This document shows, piece by piece, positions 17,062 through 25,903 of a stretch of DNA of 64,000 bases. This stretch comes from Campylobacter concisus (GTDB lineage: Bacteria; Campylobacterota; Campylobacteria; Campylobacterales; Campylobacteraceae). Both the position numbers and the translations under genes were made by a program. Each line of letters starts with the position of its first letter. Within the stretch, counting starts at the first letter, position 1. The notes below the pieces were generated by a model that was not told where the DNA came from, did no database searches, and worked only from the letters and a program-made list of their open reading frames with translations. The DNA lies in NCBI RefSeq assembly GCF_003048575.1, contig NZ_PIRZ01000008.1:23151-87150 (forward strand), written 5' to 3'.

Positions 17062-17818
17062 AGTCATAGTAGTAACAGGAGGAGCTGGTAGGATAGGAAG
17101 TGCTTTCATAAGAGCCATCACTAGTCAAAACGGAGTTGGAGTAATAGCAGAAGTCGACACAAAAAGAGCAAATTTACTAAAAGATGAAATAAAAACCTCA
17201 AACAAAGCGGCAAAAATCGAAGTTTTACAAATTGATATCAGTGACGTAAATTCTGTTAATGAAGCCATAAATTTCTTATACTCAAAATATGGTCGCATAG
17301 ACGCACTGGTAAATAATGCCTATCCAAAAAACAAAAATTACGGTAAGAAATTTTTTGAGATAGATATGAATGATTTCAATGCCTTCTTAAATTTACACCT
17401 TGGTGGATACTTTAATATCTCACAAAATTTTATAAAATACTTTTTGGAGCAAGGCTACGGCAATATCATAAATGTCTCATCTATACAAGGTATCGGAGCG
17501 CCTGCTTTTGAGACTTACGAGGGAACAAATATGCACTCTCCTGTCGAATATACAGTAGTAAAACATGGCCTTCTTGGCATGACAAAATACATGGCAAAGA
17601 TGTTTAAAAAAGACAATATCCGCGTAAACGCTATAAGTCCTGGAGGAATTTTAGATGGGCAGCCTGAGCCATTTTTAAGCCAATATAAAAAAAGATGTGG
17701 TGTGAAGGGAATGCTCAATGCAAATGATATTTGCGGTGCTTTAATCTATTTACTAAGCGATGTATCAAAATATGTAAATGGACAAAATATTGTAGTTGAC
17801 GATGGATTTAGTTTATAA
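17048..17818 (+). CDS. ptmA: Short-chain dehydrogenase PtmA
   Basis: The 256-residue SDR has the cofactor motif VVTGGAGRIGSAFIRAI, the NNAYP variant of the NNAG motif near residue 90, Ser in NIINVSSIQGIG near 144, and the active-site YTVVKHG near 172. Its family end, ISPGGILDGQPEPF, is intact. PtmA was first found in Campylobacter as a flagellin modification gene and works with PtmF on the sugar precursor. It is the final gene of the glycosylation operon and is followed by a 12-bp hairpin. Confidence 0.9.
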   Translation: MLTDKVIVVTGGAGRIGSAFIRAITSQNGVGVIAEVDTKRANLLKDEIKTSNKAAKIEVLQIDISDVNSVNEAINFLYSKYGRIDALVNNAYPKNKNYGKKFFEIDMNDFNAFLNLHLGGYFNISQNFIKYFLEQGYGNIINVSSIQGIGAPAFETYEGTNMHSPVEYTVVKHGLLGMTKYMAKMFKKDNIRVNAISPGGILDGQPEPFLSQYKKRCGVKGMLNANDICGALIYLLSDVSKYVNGQNIVVDDGFSL

Positions 17819-17819
17819 T

Positions 17820-17849
17820 TTAAAGCCTTAGTTACTACTAAGGCTTTAA
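17820..17849 (+). terminator. Hairpin ending the glycosylation operon
   Basis: A perfect inverted repeat with arms TTAAAGCCTTAG and CTAAGGCTTTAA and a six-base loop lies directly after the ptmA stop. There is no strong T-run after it on the plus strand, so termination efficiency is uncertain. Confidence 0.6.
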
Positions 17850-17914
17850 GCAGCAAATTTAGCATGAGTATTTTAAAATCTTATATACAAAGCTTAAGAT
17901 ATTTTATTGATTGT

Positions 17915-17947
17915 AAAAGTATAAAACCCCAAAGTTAAGCTTTGGGG
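17915..17947 (-). terminator. Rho-independent terminator of flaA
   Basis: Read on the minus strand, CCCCAAAG and CTTTGGGG pair around a five-base loop and are followed by TTTTATACTTTT. It sits about 80 bases past the flaA stop and fits an intrinsic terminator. Confidence 0.75.
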
Positions 17948-17982
17948 CGTTGGTTTGCGTATTAAAAGCATTAACACTCTTA

Positions 17983-18006
17983 AGGCTTTGTACTACAACA
18001 AAGCCT
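17983..18006 (-). terminator. Stem-loop just past flaA
   Basis: A nine-base perfect inverted repeat (AGGCTTTGT / ACAAAGCCT, loop six bases) lies between the flaA stop and the stronger terminator. It lacks a T-run. It may stabilise the 3' end of the abundant flagellin mRNA. Confidence 0.45.
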
Positions 18007-18025
18007 CACTTAAAACCTTAATTAA

Positions 18026-19534
18026 CTACTGTAGTAGCTTCATTACGTTTTGTTGTACGCTGTTTGCTTGACTCATAGCATAAGCACCTGATTGAGCTAG
18101 GATATTATGTTTTGAGAAGTTAGCAGACTCGCTAGCAAAATCAACATCTCTAATTTGAGATTCTGCTGATTTTACGTTAACTTGAGTTACAGTTATGTTG
18201 TTAACTGTAGCTTGAAGTTGGTTTTGAACTGAACCAAGGTCTGAACGAACTTGATCAAGTGTTTTTTGAGCAGACTCAGCGATACTCATAACAGCCATCG
18301 CACCACGAAGTGTCATAACACCAGCAGATTGAGCTACTGATAAAGCAGCACTCATTCTTTGGAAGCCCATAGCAGTTGCTAGGTTTTTATCTATTTGTCC
18401 TCTTACATCTCTTAGAGATACTGATTGTTGAGCACCACCACCAGTAGAGAATGCTATTGATAGTTTAGTAAGACCCCCACCATTTAGTTTAATATCTCTA
18501 CCATCAAGACGAACTAGATTTAATCTACCTACAAAGCCAGCTGTTAAAGATGTACCAGCTGCTGCTTTACCTTTACCGCCAAGACCTTTTGAGATATCTT
18601 TACCTGTTGCAACAATAGCACGGCCGTCACGGCTTGTTAGTACCATTTTGCCAGTTTCAGCATCAACAGAAGCTTCAACACCAGTTTGATCTTTTACAGA
18701 GTTGATAGCATTTACAAGTGCACCATTTGAGTCATTTGCTTTAACTTCTAGGTCGCCAATTTTAACACCGTTGATTGTTAAAGACTGAATTAAACCACCA
18801 GCGATAGCTGCACTAGCTTTCCAAGTAACATCAGCTGTAGCTCTAACACCAGTTTTATCAGCAACTTTGTTGATATTTTCAGCTAGAGCACCAAGACCTT
18901 TACCGATACCTGTTGAGATGGTAGCACCTGTAACGCCGACATCATTTACACCATCAACGTTTAAGAATTTAAGATTTACTGCGCCCATACCTGTAAGAAG
19001 TTTTGAACTCTCAAAACGTGTAAGGCCAATCTTATCAGATGTAGTCGCACCAATACTTGCTTTAACAGTTTGGTTTGAGTAAGCACCTATTTGGAATTCT
19101 TTATTAGAGAATGTTCCGTTTAGTAGTTGCTGACCGTTAAATGAAGTAGTGTTACCGATATTGTCAAGCTCTTCCATTAGACGAACGATATCAGCTTGCA
19201 ATGCTTGGCGTGATTGAGTTGTTTGGCCGTCTTGAGCTGATTGAGTAGCTTTTGTCTTGATAGTATCAAGAATTTTTAGCTGCTCGTCCATAGCTTTATC
19301 GGCAACTTGAATGATACCAATAGCATCATTACCGTTTGCAATAGCTTGACCTAAAGCTGAAGCTTGACTTCTTAAGCTATCTGCAATAGATAGACCTGAA
19401 GCATCGTCTGCAGCTGTTTGAATCCTAAGACCTGAGCTAAGTTTGTTAAGTGACTTAGATAGGTCAGTGTTGTTGCTAACTGCGTTAGCGTGTGTGTTAA
19501 GTGCGTTTACGTTTGTGTTAATACGAAAACTCAT
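18026..19534 (-). CDS. flaA: Flagellin
   Basis: The 502-residue protein forms the flagellar filament. The start is [18 protein letters not shown] at 19534 with AAGGAT upstream; an earlier in-frame Met 14 codons upstream has no ribosome site. Conserved D0/D1 helices occupy residues 1 to about 165 ([20 protein letters not shown]) and the last hundred ([20 protein letters not shown], ending [13 protein letters not shown]). The middle, about 180-390, is variable and rich in Ser and Thr suited to O-glycosylation. Export is through the flagellar type III system. The gene converges with the legionaminic acid operon. A second flagellin gene is not present in the window. Confidence 0.96.
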   Translation of the reverse strand: MSFRINTNVNALNTHANAVSNNTDLSKSLNKLSSGLRIQTAADDASGLSIADSLRSQASALGQAIANGNDAIGIIQVADKAMDEQLKILDTIKTKATQSAQDGQTTQSRQALQADIVRLMEELDNIGNTTSFNGQQLLNGTFSNKEFQIGAYSNQTVKASIGATTSDKIGLTRFESSKLLTGMGAVNLKFLNVDGVNDVGVTGATISTGIGKGLGALAENINKVADKTGVRATADVTWKASAAIAGGLIQSLTINGVKIGDLEVKANDSNGALVNAINSVKDQTGVEASVDAETGKMVLTSRDGRAIVATGKDISKGLGGKGKAAAGTSLTAGFVGRLNLVRLDGRDIKLNGGGLTKLSIAFSTGGGAQQSVSLRDVRGQIDKNLATAMGFQRMSAALSVAQSAGVMTLRGAMAVMSIAESAQKTLDQVRSDLGSVQNQLQATVNNITVTQVNVKSAESQIRDVDFASESANFSKHNILAQSGAYAMSQANSVQQNVMKLLQ

Positions 19535-19583
19535 TGTAAATCCTTTTAATTTTTTAGTTACGACTTCTTGTCGCACAAAAACT

Positions 19584-19610
19584 ATATCGTGAAATTTTCT
19601 AAAAACTTTA
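19584..19610 (-). promoter_or_regulatory. Sigma-28 (FliA) promoter of flaA
   Basis: On the minus strand TAAA (19607-19610) and CGATAT (19584-19589) are separated by 17 bases. CGATAT is the -10 element of FliA-dependent flagellin promoters in Campylobacter. The start codon lies about 50 bases downstream. Confidence 0.78.
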
Positions 19611-19689
19611 TAGGTATGAATGAAAAAATTTTTAAAAAATTAACACGGATTTGATTTTTATGTCTTGATACTTTAAAAATTATTTTTGC

Positions 19690-19695
19690 TACAAT
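19690..19695 (+). promoter_or_regulatory. -10 box of topA
   Basis: TACAAT preceded by a T-rich tract lies 29 bases before the topA start and is followed by a Shine-Dalgarno-like AAAGG. It is divergent from the flaA promoter. Confidence 0.5.
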
Positions 19696-19724
19696 TACGC
19701 CAAAAAAATTAAAGGCTATATATA

Positions 19725-21839
19725 ATGAAAAGCTTAATCATCGTAGAGTCGCCTGCAAAAGCGAAGACTATAAAAAATTTCTTAGACAAAAACTACAACG
19801 TCATCGCTTCAAAAGGTCACATCAGAGACTTACCAAAAACTAGCTTTGGCATCAAGATAGAAGATGATAAATTTACCCCAGAATACCGCATCAGCAGTGA
19901 TCACTCCGCCATCGTAAAAGAGATAAAAGAGCTCGCCAAAGGTGCTGATGAAATTTACCTCGCGACCGATGAGGATAGAGAGGGTGAGGCGATCGCATTT
20001 CACATAGCAAATGCCATCGGCAAAGAGCCAACCAGCCTGCCTCGCATCGTCTTTCACGAGATCACCAAAAGTGCCATACAAAATGCTCTAAAAAGCCCAA
20101 GACGCGTCGATATGAATAGCGTCAATGCCCAGCAAACAAGGCGCTTGCTCGACCGCATAGTTGGCTACAAACTAAGTCCGCTTTTAAATTTAAAGATACA
20201 AAAAGGGCTAAGTGCTGGCCGTGTGCAAAGTGCAGCGCTAAAAATAATAGTCGATAGAGAGCGTGAAATTCAGGCATTTAAACCAGTCGAATATTACACT
20301 ATCGACACCGTTTTTAAAAAAGACCTAGACGCTGAGCTAGTTAAATTTGAAAACCAAAAGATCGAAAAGCTCACTATCCAAAATCCAGACCGTGCAAAAT
20401 ACATTATAGAGAATTTACAAAGTGAGAAATTTAGCGTCCGTGAGATCGAGAGCAAAGATAGAAAGATCCAGCCAAGCCCGCCATTTATGACCTCAACACT
20501 TCAGCAAAGTGCGAGCAACCGCCTTGGCTTTAGCCCTAAAAAGACGATGATGATCGCGCAAAGTCTCTATGAAGGTGTGCAAACAAACGAGGGCTTCATG
20601 GGTGCGATCACCTATATGAGAACGGATAGCTTAAATTTAGCCAAAGAAGCCGTCGCAGCCGCCAGAGAGCATATCCTGCAAAACTACGGCAAAGAGTATC
20701 TACCGGCCAAAGCTATAAGCTATACTACAAGCTCAAAGGCCGCACAGGAGGCTCACGAAGCGATCCGCCCTACAAATTTAAACTTCACACCGCAAATTGC
20801 TGCTAAATTTCTAGAAAAGGATGCGCTAAAACTCTACACACTCATCTACAATAGATTTTTAGCCTGCCAAATGAGCGCATGTGTGAGCCAAACGCAAAAT
20901 GTCTATGTCACAAGCGAAAAAGGCGAGTTTAAGATAAGCGGCAGAAAGGTACTATTTGACGGCTTTTACAAAGTTTATGGCGAGCTTGATAAGGATAAAA
21001 TTTTGCCAAATTTAAAAAAGGGCGACGAGATGAGCTTGCAAAGCATAAAAAGTACGCAAAATTTCACCGAGCCACCAGCTAGGTACTCAGAAGCTGGCCT
21101 TGTTAAAAAGCTTGAAAGCCTTGGCATCGGCCGTCCAAGTACCTACGCACCGACTATCACGCTGCTAACCTCAAGAGACTACGTGAGAGTCGAGAAAAAG
21201 CAGCTCATACCAAACGAGATCGCATTTAGCATGATAGGCGTTTTGGAAGAGCACTTTAGCAATATCGTTGATAGCGAATTTACCTCACATCTTGAAGAAA
21301 AACTCGATGAAATCGCACTTGACAAGGCCGACTGGCAAAAGGTGTTAAGCGACTTTTACTATCCATTTATGGAAAAAATCAGCGCTGGCAAAACTGGCAT
21401 AAAAAGCCTAAAAACAGCCACTCCGATTGGCGAGAAGTGCCCAGAGTGCGGAAGTGAGCTAGTGCTTAGAAAGGGCAGATACGGCGAGTTTATCGCTTGC
21501 TCAAATTTCCCAAAATGCAAATACTCAAGAAACGTCGCAAAAGATAACGAAAAGAGCGCAGAAACTGGCTCTACTTCGGCTGCTAAGCCAAAGCGTGAGC
21601 TTAAAAAGCTTGATGTGCCATGTCCAAAATGTGGCGGTGAGATCGTCGAGAGATTTAGCAGACGCGGTAAATTTTATGGATGTGCCAACTATCCAAAATG
21701 CGACTTCGTCTCAAACTACGAGCCAGTTGAGCAAAAATGTGACGAATGTGGCGGCGATATGATCAAAAAAGAGCTTAAAAAAGGCACATTTATAGAGTGC
21801 ACAAAATGTAAGAAAAAGACGCTTATTTCTGAAAACTAA
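19725..21839 (+). CDS. topA: DNA topoisomerase I
   Basis: TopA relaxes negative supercoils through a transient 5'-phosphotyrosine bond. The 704-residue protein starts with the Toprim domain (IIVESPAKAKTIKNFL, and DEDREGEAIAFHIA near residue 85). The nucleophilic tyrosine is in MGAITYMRTDSLNLA near residue 296, and GIGRPSTYAPTITLL follows near 470. Three C-terminal four-cysteine zinc ribbons start at about residues 570, 635 and 670 (KCPECGSELVLRKG, PCPKCGGEIVE, KCDECGGDMIKKE). The length is normal for the group. A hairpin follows the stop. Confidence 0.97.
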   Translation: MKSLIIVESPAKAKTIKNFLDKNYNVIASKGHIRDLPKTSFGIKIEDDKFTPEYRISSDHSAIVKEIKELAKGADEIYLATDEDREGEAIAFHIANAIGKEPTSLPRIVFHEITKSAIQNALKSPRRVDMNSVNAQQTRRLLDRIVGYKLSPLLNLKIQKGLSAGRVQSAALKIIVDREREIQAFKPVEYYTIDTVFKKDLDAELVKFENQKIEKLTIQNPDRAKYIIENLQSEKFSVREIESKDRKIQPSPPFMTSTLQQSASNRLGFSPKKTMMIAQSLYEGVQTNEGFMGAITYMRTDSLNLAKEAVAAAREHILQNYGKEYLPAKAISYTTSSKAAQEAHEAIRPTNLNFTPQIAAKFLEKDALKLYTLIYNRFLACQMSACVSQTQNVYVTSEKGEFKISGRKVLFDGFYKVYGELDKDKILPNLKKGDEMSLQSIKSTQNFTEPPARYSEAGLVKKLESLGIGRPSTYAPTITLLTSRDYVRVEKKQLIPNEIAFSMIGVLEEHFSNIVDSEFTSHLEEKLDEIALDKADWQKVLSDFYYPFMEKISAGKTGIKSLKTATPIGEKCPECGSELVLRKGRYGEFIACSNFPKCKYSRNVAKDNEKSAETGSTSAAKPKRELKKLDVPCPKCGGEIVERFSRRGKFYGCANYPKCDFVSNYEPVEQKCDECGGDMIKKELKKGTFIECTKCKKKTLISEN

Positions 21840-21847
21840 AAATTTCT

Positions 21848-21882
21848 AGCCAAATCTGAGCCCTTGCAGCATAGATTTGGCT
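21848..21882 (+). terminator. Hairpin after topA
   Basis: AGCCAAATCT and AGATTTGGCT form a perfect ten-base stem with a 15-base loop eight bases past the topA stop. Only a short AT stretch follows, so it is a plausible but weak intrinsic terminator. Confidence 0.5.
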
Positions 21883-22481
21883 TATAAATTTGGACTTTAA
21901 ATGCCTGACACCACTGCTAAGCTTAGCCAGCATAAAGGGCAAAACCTCGTCATCAACTACACTTAGTCAGATGGTAGCTTCACATCGTAGTACCCACTTT
22001 TTGGGCTTTTTGGCAAGCTCAGACCCTACTAATTTTAAAAACTACCTTTTTATAAGAAAAAGTAATGTCATAAAATTTAAGCTTTTCGCATAGTTTTTAA
22101 TAAATTTATATCGTGGAGCAAATTTTAAATTCCATTCACTCACAAGAATTGACTGCTAAAATTTGGATTCGCTTATAGCTTAACTCAAATTTTAGAGCCG
22201 AAATTACTCGTTCTTGAAATTTTAAAATTTACTTGACACTTGCCATATATACGAACGCATGCAGTGCAAAATCGCTATCACATGCACTTCTAACGTGCGA
22301 AGGATTTAGGGGATTAAAAGGAAGATAAAGGGACGGCTTTGCTTCGCTAGCTCGCAGCTATAAGCAGACCGTAACTCCAGCCTCTTTGTCCCCCCTTTGA
22401 ATAAAAATAAATTTATACATTTCATCAAACTTTTTTGCAAATTCATAAACCATCCTACTTAAATTTTAAACCTATCAAAGC
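21883..22481. other. Long intergenic region between topA and bioB
   Basis: No convincing gene is seen in the 670 bases between topA and bioB. The only open stretch (21890-22093) has no ribosome site and no recognisable motif. In another frame a fragment MPDTTAKLSQHKGQNLVINY is followed by stops and faintly recalls the N-terminus of a peroxiredoxin, which could mark a decayed gene. From 22116 the region is filled by the dispersed repeat described separately. Confidence 0.6.
22116..22443 (+). repeat. Dispersed intergenic repeat, copy A
   Basis: This copy starts with CAAATTTTAAATTCCATTCA and the adjoining CTCACAAGAATTGACTGC, then has TTTAGAGCCG (22191), CGCATGCAGTGC (near 22257) and a stem-like part bounded by AAAGGGAC and GTCCCCCCTTT. 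Between those arms, at 22338-22369, lies TTGCTTCGCTAGCTCGCA. The same elements recur at 23785-24136 with scattered substitutions. It carries no coding sequence. It resembles a REP- or MITE-like palindromic element. Confidence 0.65.
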
Positions 22482-22487
22482 TATAAT
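22482..22487 (+). promoter_or_regulatory. -10 box of bioB-crcB
   Basis: TATAAT lies 22 bases before the bioB ATG, followed by AGGATG as ribosome site. Confidence 0.6.
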
Positions 22488-22509
22488 ACGCCCCAAAAAA
22501 GGATGAAAA

Positions 22510-23349
22510 ATGAAAACAATTATGCTCTGTGCGATATGCTCAGTCACTCAAGGAAACTGCGCCGAGGACTGCGCTTACTGCACACAAAGTGCCAAAGCTG
22601 GTGCCGATATCTCAAAATTTAAAGAAAAAAGCGTGCAACAGGTGGTGGACGAAGCCAAAATGGCTTATAAAAACCACGCTCTTGGCTTTTGCTTGGTCAC
22701 AAGCGGCGCTAGACTGAATGACAAAAAAACCGACTATATCGCATCTTTAGCAAGAGCTGTGCATAAAGAAGTGCCAAATTTAATGCTCATCGCATGTAAC
22801 GGTATGGCGACTTACGAGCAGCTTAGCGAGCTCAAAAAAGCTGGCGTTTTTAGCTACAACCACAACCTTGAAACAAGCCAAGAATTTTTCCCAAAAATTT
22901 GTAAAACACACACTTGGGACGAGAGATATCAGACAAATTTAGATGCAAAAAGGGCCGGGCTCATGCTTTGCACTGGTGGCATTTACGGAGTTGGAGAGAG
23001 CGAGGCTGATAGGGTGAGCTTTAGAGCTAGTCTAAAAGAGCTTGAGCCATTTTCGTCACCGATAAATTTTTTTATCAAAAATGAATCTCTAACTCTTGAT
23101 CTGCCTCCTCTTAGTGCGGATGAGGCCCTAAAAATAGTGCACGACACCAAAAGCGCTCTACCAGAAACTAGAGTCATGATAGCTGGCGGTAGGGAGAAAA
23201 TTTTAGGCGATAGACAATACGAGATCTTTGAAAATGGCGCCGATGCGATCGTGATAGGTGACTATCTCACCGCAAAAGGCGAGAAAGCTAGCAAGGATAT
23301 CGAGGAGCTTACAAAGCGCGGTTTTAGCTTCGCAAGTATCTGCCACTAA
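22510..23349 (+). CDS. bioB: Biotin synthase, short form
   Basis: BioB inserts sulfur into dethiobiotin using radical SAM chemistry and an auxiliary iron-sulfur cluster. The radical SAM cysteines are C17, C21 and C24 in GNCAEDCAYCTQSAK, almost at the N-terminus. At 279 residues it lacks the roughly 40-residue N-terminal extension of E. coli BioB, as is usual in Campylobacter. YNHNLETSQEFF near 117 and MIAGGREKILGDRQYE near 223 are typical of the family. No other biotin genes are nearby. Its stop overlaps the crcB start by one base. The product is needed for the AccB protein of this window. Confidence 0.94.
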   Translation: MKTIMLCAICSVTQGNCAEDCAYCTQSAKAGADISKFKEKSVQQVVDEAKMAYKNHALGFCLVTSGARLNDKKTDYIASLARAVHKEVPNLMLIACNGMATYEQLSELKKAGVFSYNHNLETSQEFFPKICKTHTWDERYQTNLDAKRAGLMLCTGGIYGVGESEADRVSFRASLKELEPFSSPINFFIKNESLTLDLPPLSADEALKIVHDTKSALPETRVMIAGGREKILGDRQYEIFENGADAIVIGDYLTAKGEKASKDIEELTKRGFSFASICH

Positions 23350-23702
23350 TGCTTGCAAATTTACTTTTTGCAGGGCTTGGAGGCTTTATCGGAGCTGGAT
23401 GTAGGTTTTTAGCTGGCGAGCTCCTAAAATTTAGCCACTTTCCGCTAGCCACACTTGGCGTAAATGTACTTGGCAGCTTTATTATCGGCGTTTTGTTTTG
23501 TCTAAATTTAAGCCAAAGCGTGAGGGTGTTCTTGGTCATTGGCATACTTGGCGGATTTACAACATTTTCAAGCTTTAGCCTTGATAGTGTGAAATTTTTA
23601 CTAGAAGGCGAGCTGGTAAAAGGCTTTTTAAATATCTTTTTAAACCTTGTCCTTTGCCTGCTTGCAAGCTATCTTGGAATTTTGCTTGGCAAAAATTTGT
23701 GA
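23349..23702 (+). CDS. crcB: CrcB/Fluc fluoride channel
   Basis: The 117-residue membrane protein has four hydrophobic helices and the Fluc hallmarks GGFIGAGCRFLAGELL near residue 10, PLATLGVNVLGSFIIG near 35 and GGFTTFSSFSLDSVKFL near 72, including the Phe-rich TTFSSF stretch. Fluc dimers export fluoride through the inner membrane. A single gene implies a homodimer in antiparallel arrangement. It is translationally coupled to bioB. No fluoride riboswitch is apparent upstream. Confidence 0.93.
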   Translation: MLANLLFAGLGGFIGAGCRFLAGELLKFSHFPLATLGVNVLGSFIIGVLFCLNLSQSVRVFLVIGILGGFTTFSSFSLDSVKFLLEGELVKGFLNIFLNLVLCLLASYLGILLGKNL

Positions 23703-23784
23703 GGTTTTTAAGGCGTGTAGTAAAATAGCTTTGTTTGTGCCATTTTACAAATTTTAAAACTTTACTAGCTTGCCCTAGCATACT

Positions 23785-24136
23785 ACTAATTTTAGGCTTC
23801 GCTTCATTTAGCACTAAATTTAGAGCCGTGATATGCTCGCTCATAAATTTTAAATTTGATAGGGTTTAACCGCATGTAGTGTGCTAGCACTGGAGCATGT
23901 CACCTCTAACGTTGTCGGGGTTAGGGGATCGTTAAGGGGGAAGGGAGCGACTTCGTGTCTGCCATGCAGTTGCGAGCTTGCGAAGCAAAATTCAAGCCCC
24001 TTTGTTCCCCTTTAAGTAAAAATTTCATCAATCTATGTGCAAATTTTAAATTTCATTCACTCACAAGAATTGGCTGCTAAAATTTGATGAAATTTAACAA
24101 AACCACATGCAGCGCAAAACATGCCACATCCACCTT
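23785..24136 (+). repeat. Dispersed intergenic repeat, copy B, with partial third copy
   Basis: The gap between crcB and the next gene holds no gene, only this repeat. It has TTTAGAGCCG at 23819, CGCATGTAGTG near 23872, palindromic arms TTAAGGGG and CCCCTTTAA, then CAAATTTTAAATTTCATTCA at about 24040 and a third partial start (ACATGCAGCGCAAAACATG) at 24104-24122. The segment inside the arms (23957-23988) matches copy A only as its reverse complement, so the centre is inverted relative to its flanks. Confidence 0.65.
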
Positions 24137-24137
24137 T

Positions 24138-24620
24138 CTACCTAGCTTCTACCTTTGGCATCTGAAGCATAAAATTTCTAGCTTCACTTAAAAGTACAGG
24201 CTTAAGCCCATCTACCAGAGTTTTTGGATCATAAATTCTCTCATATGAAAGTATTAAGACTCCATCATTTCTAAGTAAAAAGTGGATTATTTCTATATTT
24301 TTACTGCTAGTTTCATCTTTTATGAGAGCTAAAATTTGATCATTCTCTTCACTATAAAGCACCTCTTTAGCCTCTTTTATCTTCTTTTTTAGCTCAGCAA
24401 GCATACTTTCACTTTTTATATTTTTGTCAAATTTCACTCTAAAGCCTACGAAATGCTCATCAAAATTTTCATTTTTTAAAAAGTAAAAACTCTCATCTTT
24501 GGCTGTATTTTTCTTATAAAAAATGCTTCCATCAAATTTAAAACTTCGAACCAAACTTAGCTCATCTGCAAAGCCAAAAATTCCAAAAAATATCAAGACA
24601 AAAAATAGAAATTTACGCAT
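24138..24620 (-). CDS. Secreted or periplasmic protein of unknown function
   Basis: The gene encodes about 160 residues. It begins with a Sec signal, MRKFLFFVLIFFGIFGFA, followed by a soluble domain of mixed beta strands and charged helix (AELKKKIKEAKEVLYSEEND around residue 75). The ATG at 24620 has GGAG upstream and gives a proper signal peptide, whereas the frame open upstream to 24710 does not. No family was recognised. It diverges from the antiporter gene and ends two bases after the repeat region. Confidence 0.65.
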   Translation of the reverse strand: MRKFLFFVLIFFGIFGFADELSLVRSFKFDGSIFYKKNTAKDESFYFLKNENFDEHFVGFRVKFDKNIKSESMLAELKKKIKEAKEVLYSEENDQILALIKDETSSKNIEIIHFLLRNDGVLILSYERIYDPKTLVDGLKPVLLSEARNFMLQMPKVEAR

Positions 24621-24737
24621 AAATTTGCACTCCAAATTTTTAAAAATTTGTCGCCATTTTGCCCAAAGATCGCTTAGCTTAATCAAAAAATAACAAAGCT
24701 TTTTATACAATCAAACATTTTTAATTTAAGGATCTTT

Positions 24738-25901
24738 TTGCAGTTACATCAAGCTAGCGAGCTTAGTATTCTTGTCGTTTTGGCATTTATCGTCTTTGCT
24801 TCGCCTTATATTTCTAAAATTTTACGCATTCCTGTCGCTCCTGCTGAGATAATACTTGGAGCACTAGCTAGCTACATCGGGCTTGTCGGCGAAAATGAGA
24901 TGTTTAAGCTAATTAGCGAAGTTGGCTTTTTCTTTTTGATGTTTCTAGCTGGCATGGAGATCGATCTTAGGATGCTTATAAATATTGACCGCAAAATTTT
25001 ACGTCTGGGGCTTATCTATCTTGCGCTCATCTACGCTCTAGCTACGGCTTTGACGCTGGGGTTTGAGCTTAGCCTGCTTTACATCATCATCATCCCGATA
25101 ATGGCCGTTGGTATGGTATTTACGCTATTTAAGGAGTATGGCAAGCAGCAAGAGTGGCTAAATTTAAGCATGCTAATAGCAACTATCGGCGAGCTTTTAA
25201 GCATCACGCTTCTAACATTTACCGCTGCTTACTTGCAGTTTGGAGCGAGCATAAATTTATGGCTAACGATTGGATATTTGATCTTATTTTTGGCTATCAG
25301 CGTGCTTAGCTTTAAAATTTTGGACGTGCTTTTTTGGTGGTATCCGGGGCTTAAAGTGGTGCTTATGCCACACTATGACAAGGACGAGAAGGACATCAGG
25401 CTTTGCATCGCGGTATTTTTCACGATGATAGCTTTGATGCTCTATCTAAATTTAGAGGTTGCCTTTGGTGCGTTTATCGCAGGTATGTTTATCACGACAT
25501 TTTTTGATCACAAAAAGGACTTGCCGCACAAGCTTTCAAGCTTTGGATTTGGCTTTTTGGTGCCGATATTTTTCATCCACATAGGCTCTACTTTTAAGCT
25601 TTCAAGCCTAAGCTCAAATGAAGTGATAAAAGATGCTGTTTTTATATTTTTAGCGATGCTTGGCACAAGAGTTGTATCTAGTTTGCTCTTTTTGGGCAAG
25701 CTTGGCTTTAGAGGGATATTTTTATTTGCCATTTCGCAGTCTATGCCACTCACGCTTTTGATCGCAGTTGCTACTATCGCACACAAATCAGGCGAGATAA
25801 GTGACTATTCTTACTCATCTTTTATCCTAGCAAGCCTCGCACAAGCTATAATAGGAGCTATAATCATCAAAATTTTAATGCAATCAAAAAGTAAGGAGTA
25901 A
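24738..25901 (+). CDS. CPA2-family cation/proton antiporter
   Basis: The 387-residue protein has about twelve membrane segments of the KefB/NapA type. Family markers are RIPVAPAEIILGALASYIGL near residue 28, LMFLAGMEIDLRML near 72 with the conserved Asp, and LEVAFGAFIAGMFIT near 237. It lacks the C-terminal RCK (TrkA-N) domain of Kef channels. It would exchange Na+ or K+ for protons at the inner membrane. Translation starts at TTG (24738) with AAGGAT upstream. gltA follows after two bases. Confidence 0.86.
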   Translation: MQLHQASELSILVVLAFIVFASPYISKILRIPVAPAEIILGALASYIGLVGENEMFKLISEVGFFFLMFLAGMEIDLRMLINIDRKILRLGLIYLALIYALATALTLGFELSLLYIIIIPIMAVGMVFTLFKEYGKQQEWLNLSMLIATIGELLSITLLTFTAAYLQFGASINLWLTIGYLILFLAISVLSFKILDVLFWWYPGLKVVLMPHYDKDEKDIRLCIAVFFTMIALMLYLNLEVAFGAFIAGMFITTFFDHKKDLPHKLSSFGFGFLVPIFFIHIGSTFKLSSLSSNEVIKDAVFIFLAMLGTRVVSSLLFLGKLGFRGIFLFAISQSMPLTLLIAVATIAHKSGEISDYSYSSFILASLAQAIIGAIIIKILMQSKSKE

Positions 25902-25903
25902 AA

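Noticed and set aside
21890..22093. A 67-codon open frame between topA and bioB
   Set aside because: No ribosome site, low-complexity composition and no recognisable motif; the region is repeat-derived or decayed.
23575..23844. An 89-codon minus-strand open frame over crcB
   Set aside because: It lies mostly opposite crcB, which is clearly coding, and extends into the dispersed repeat.
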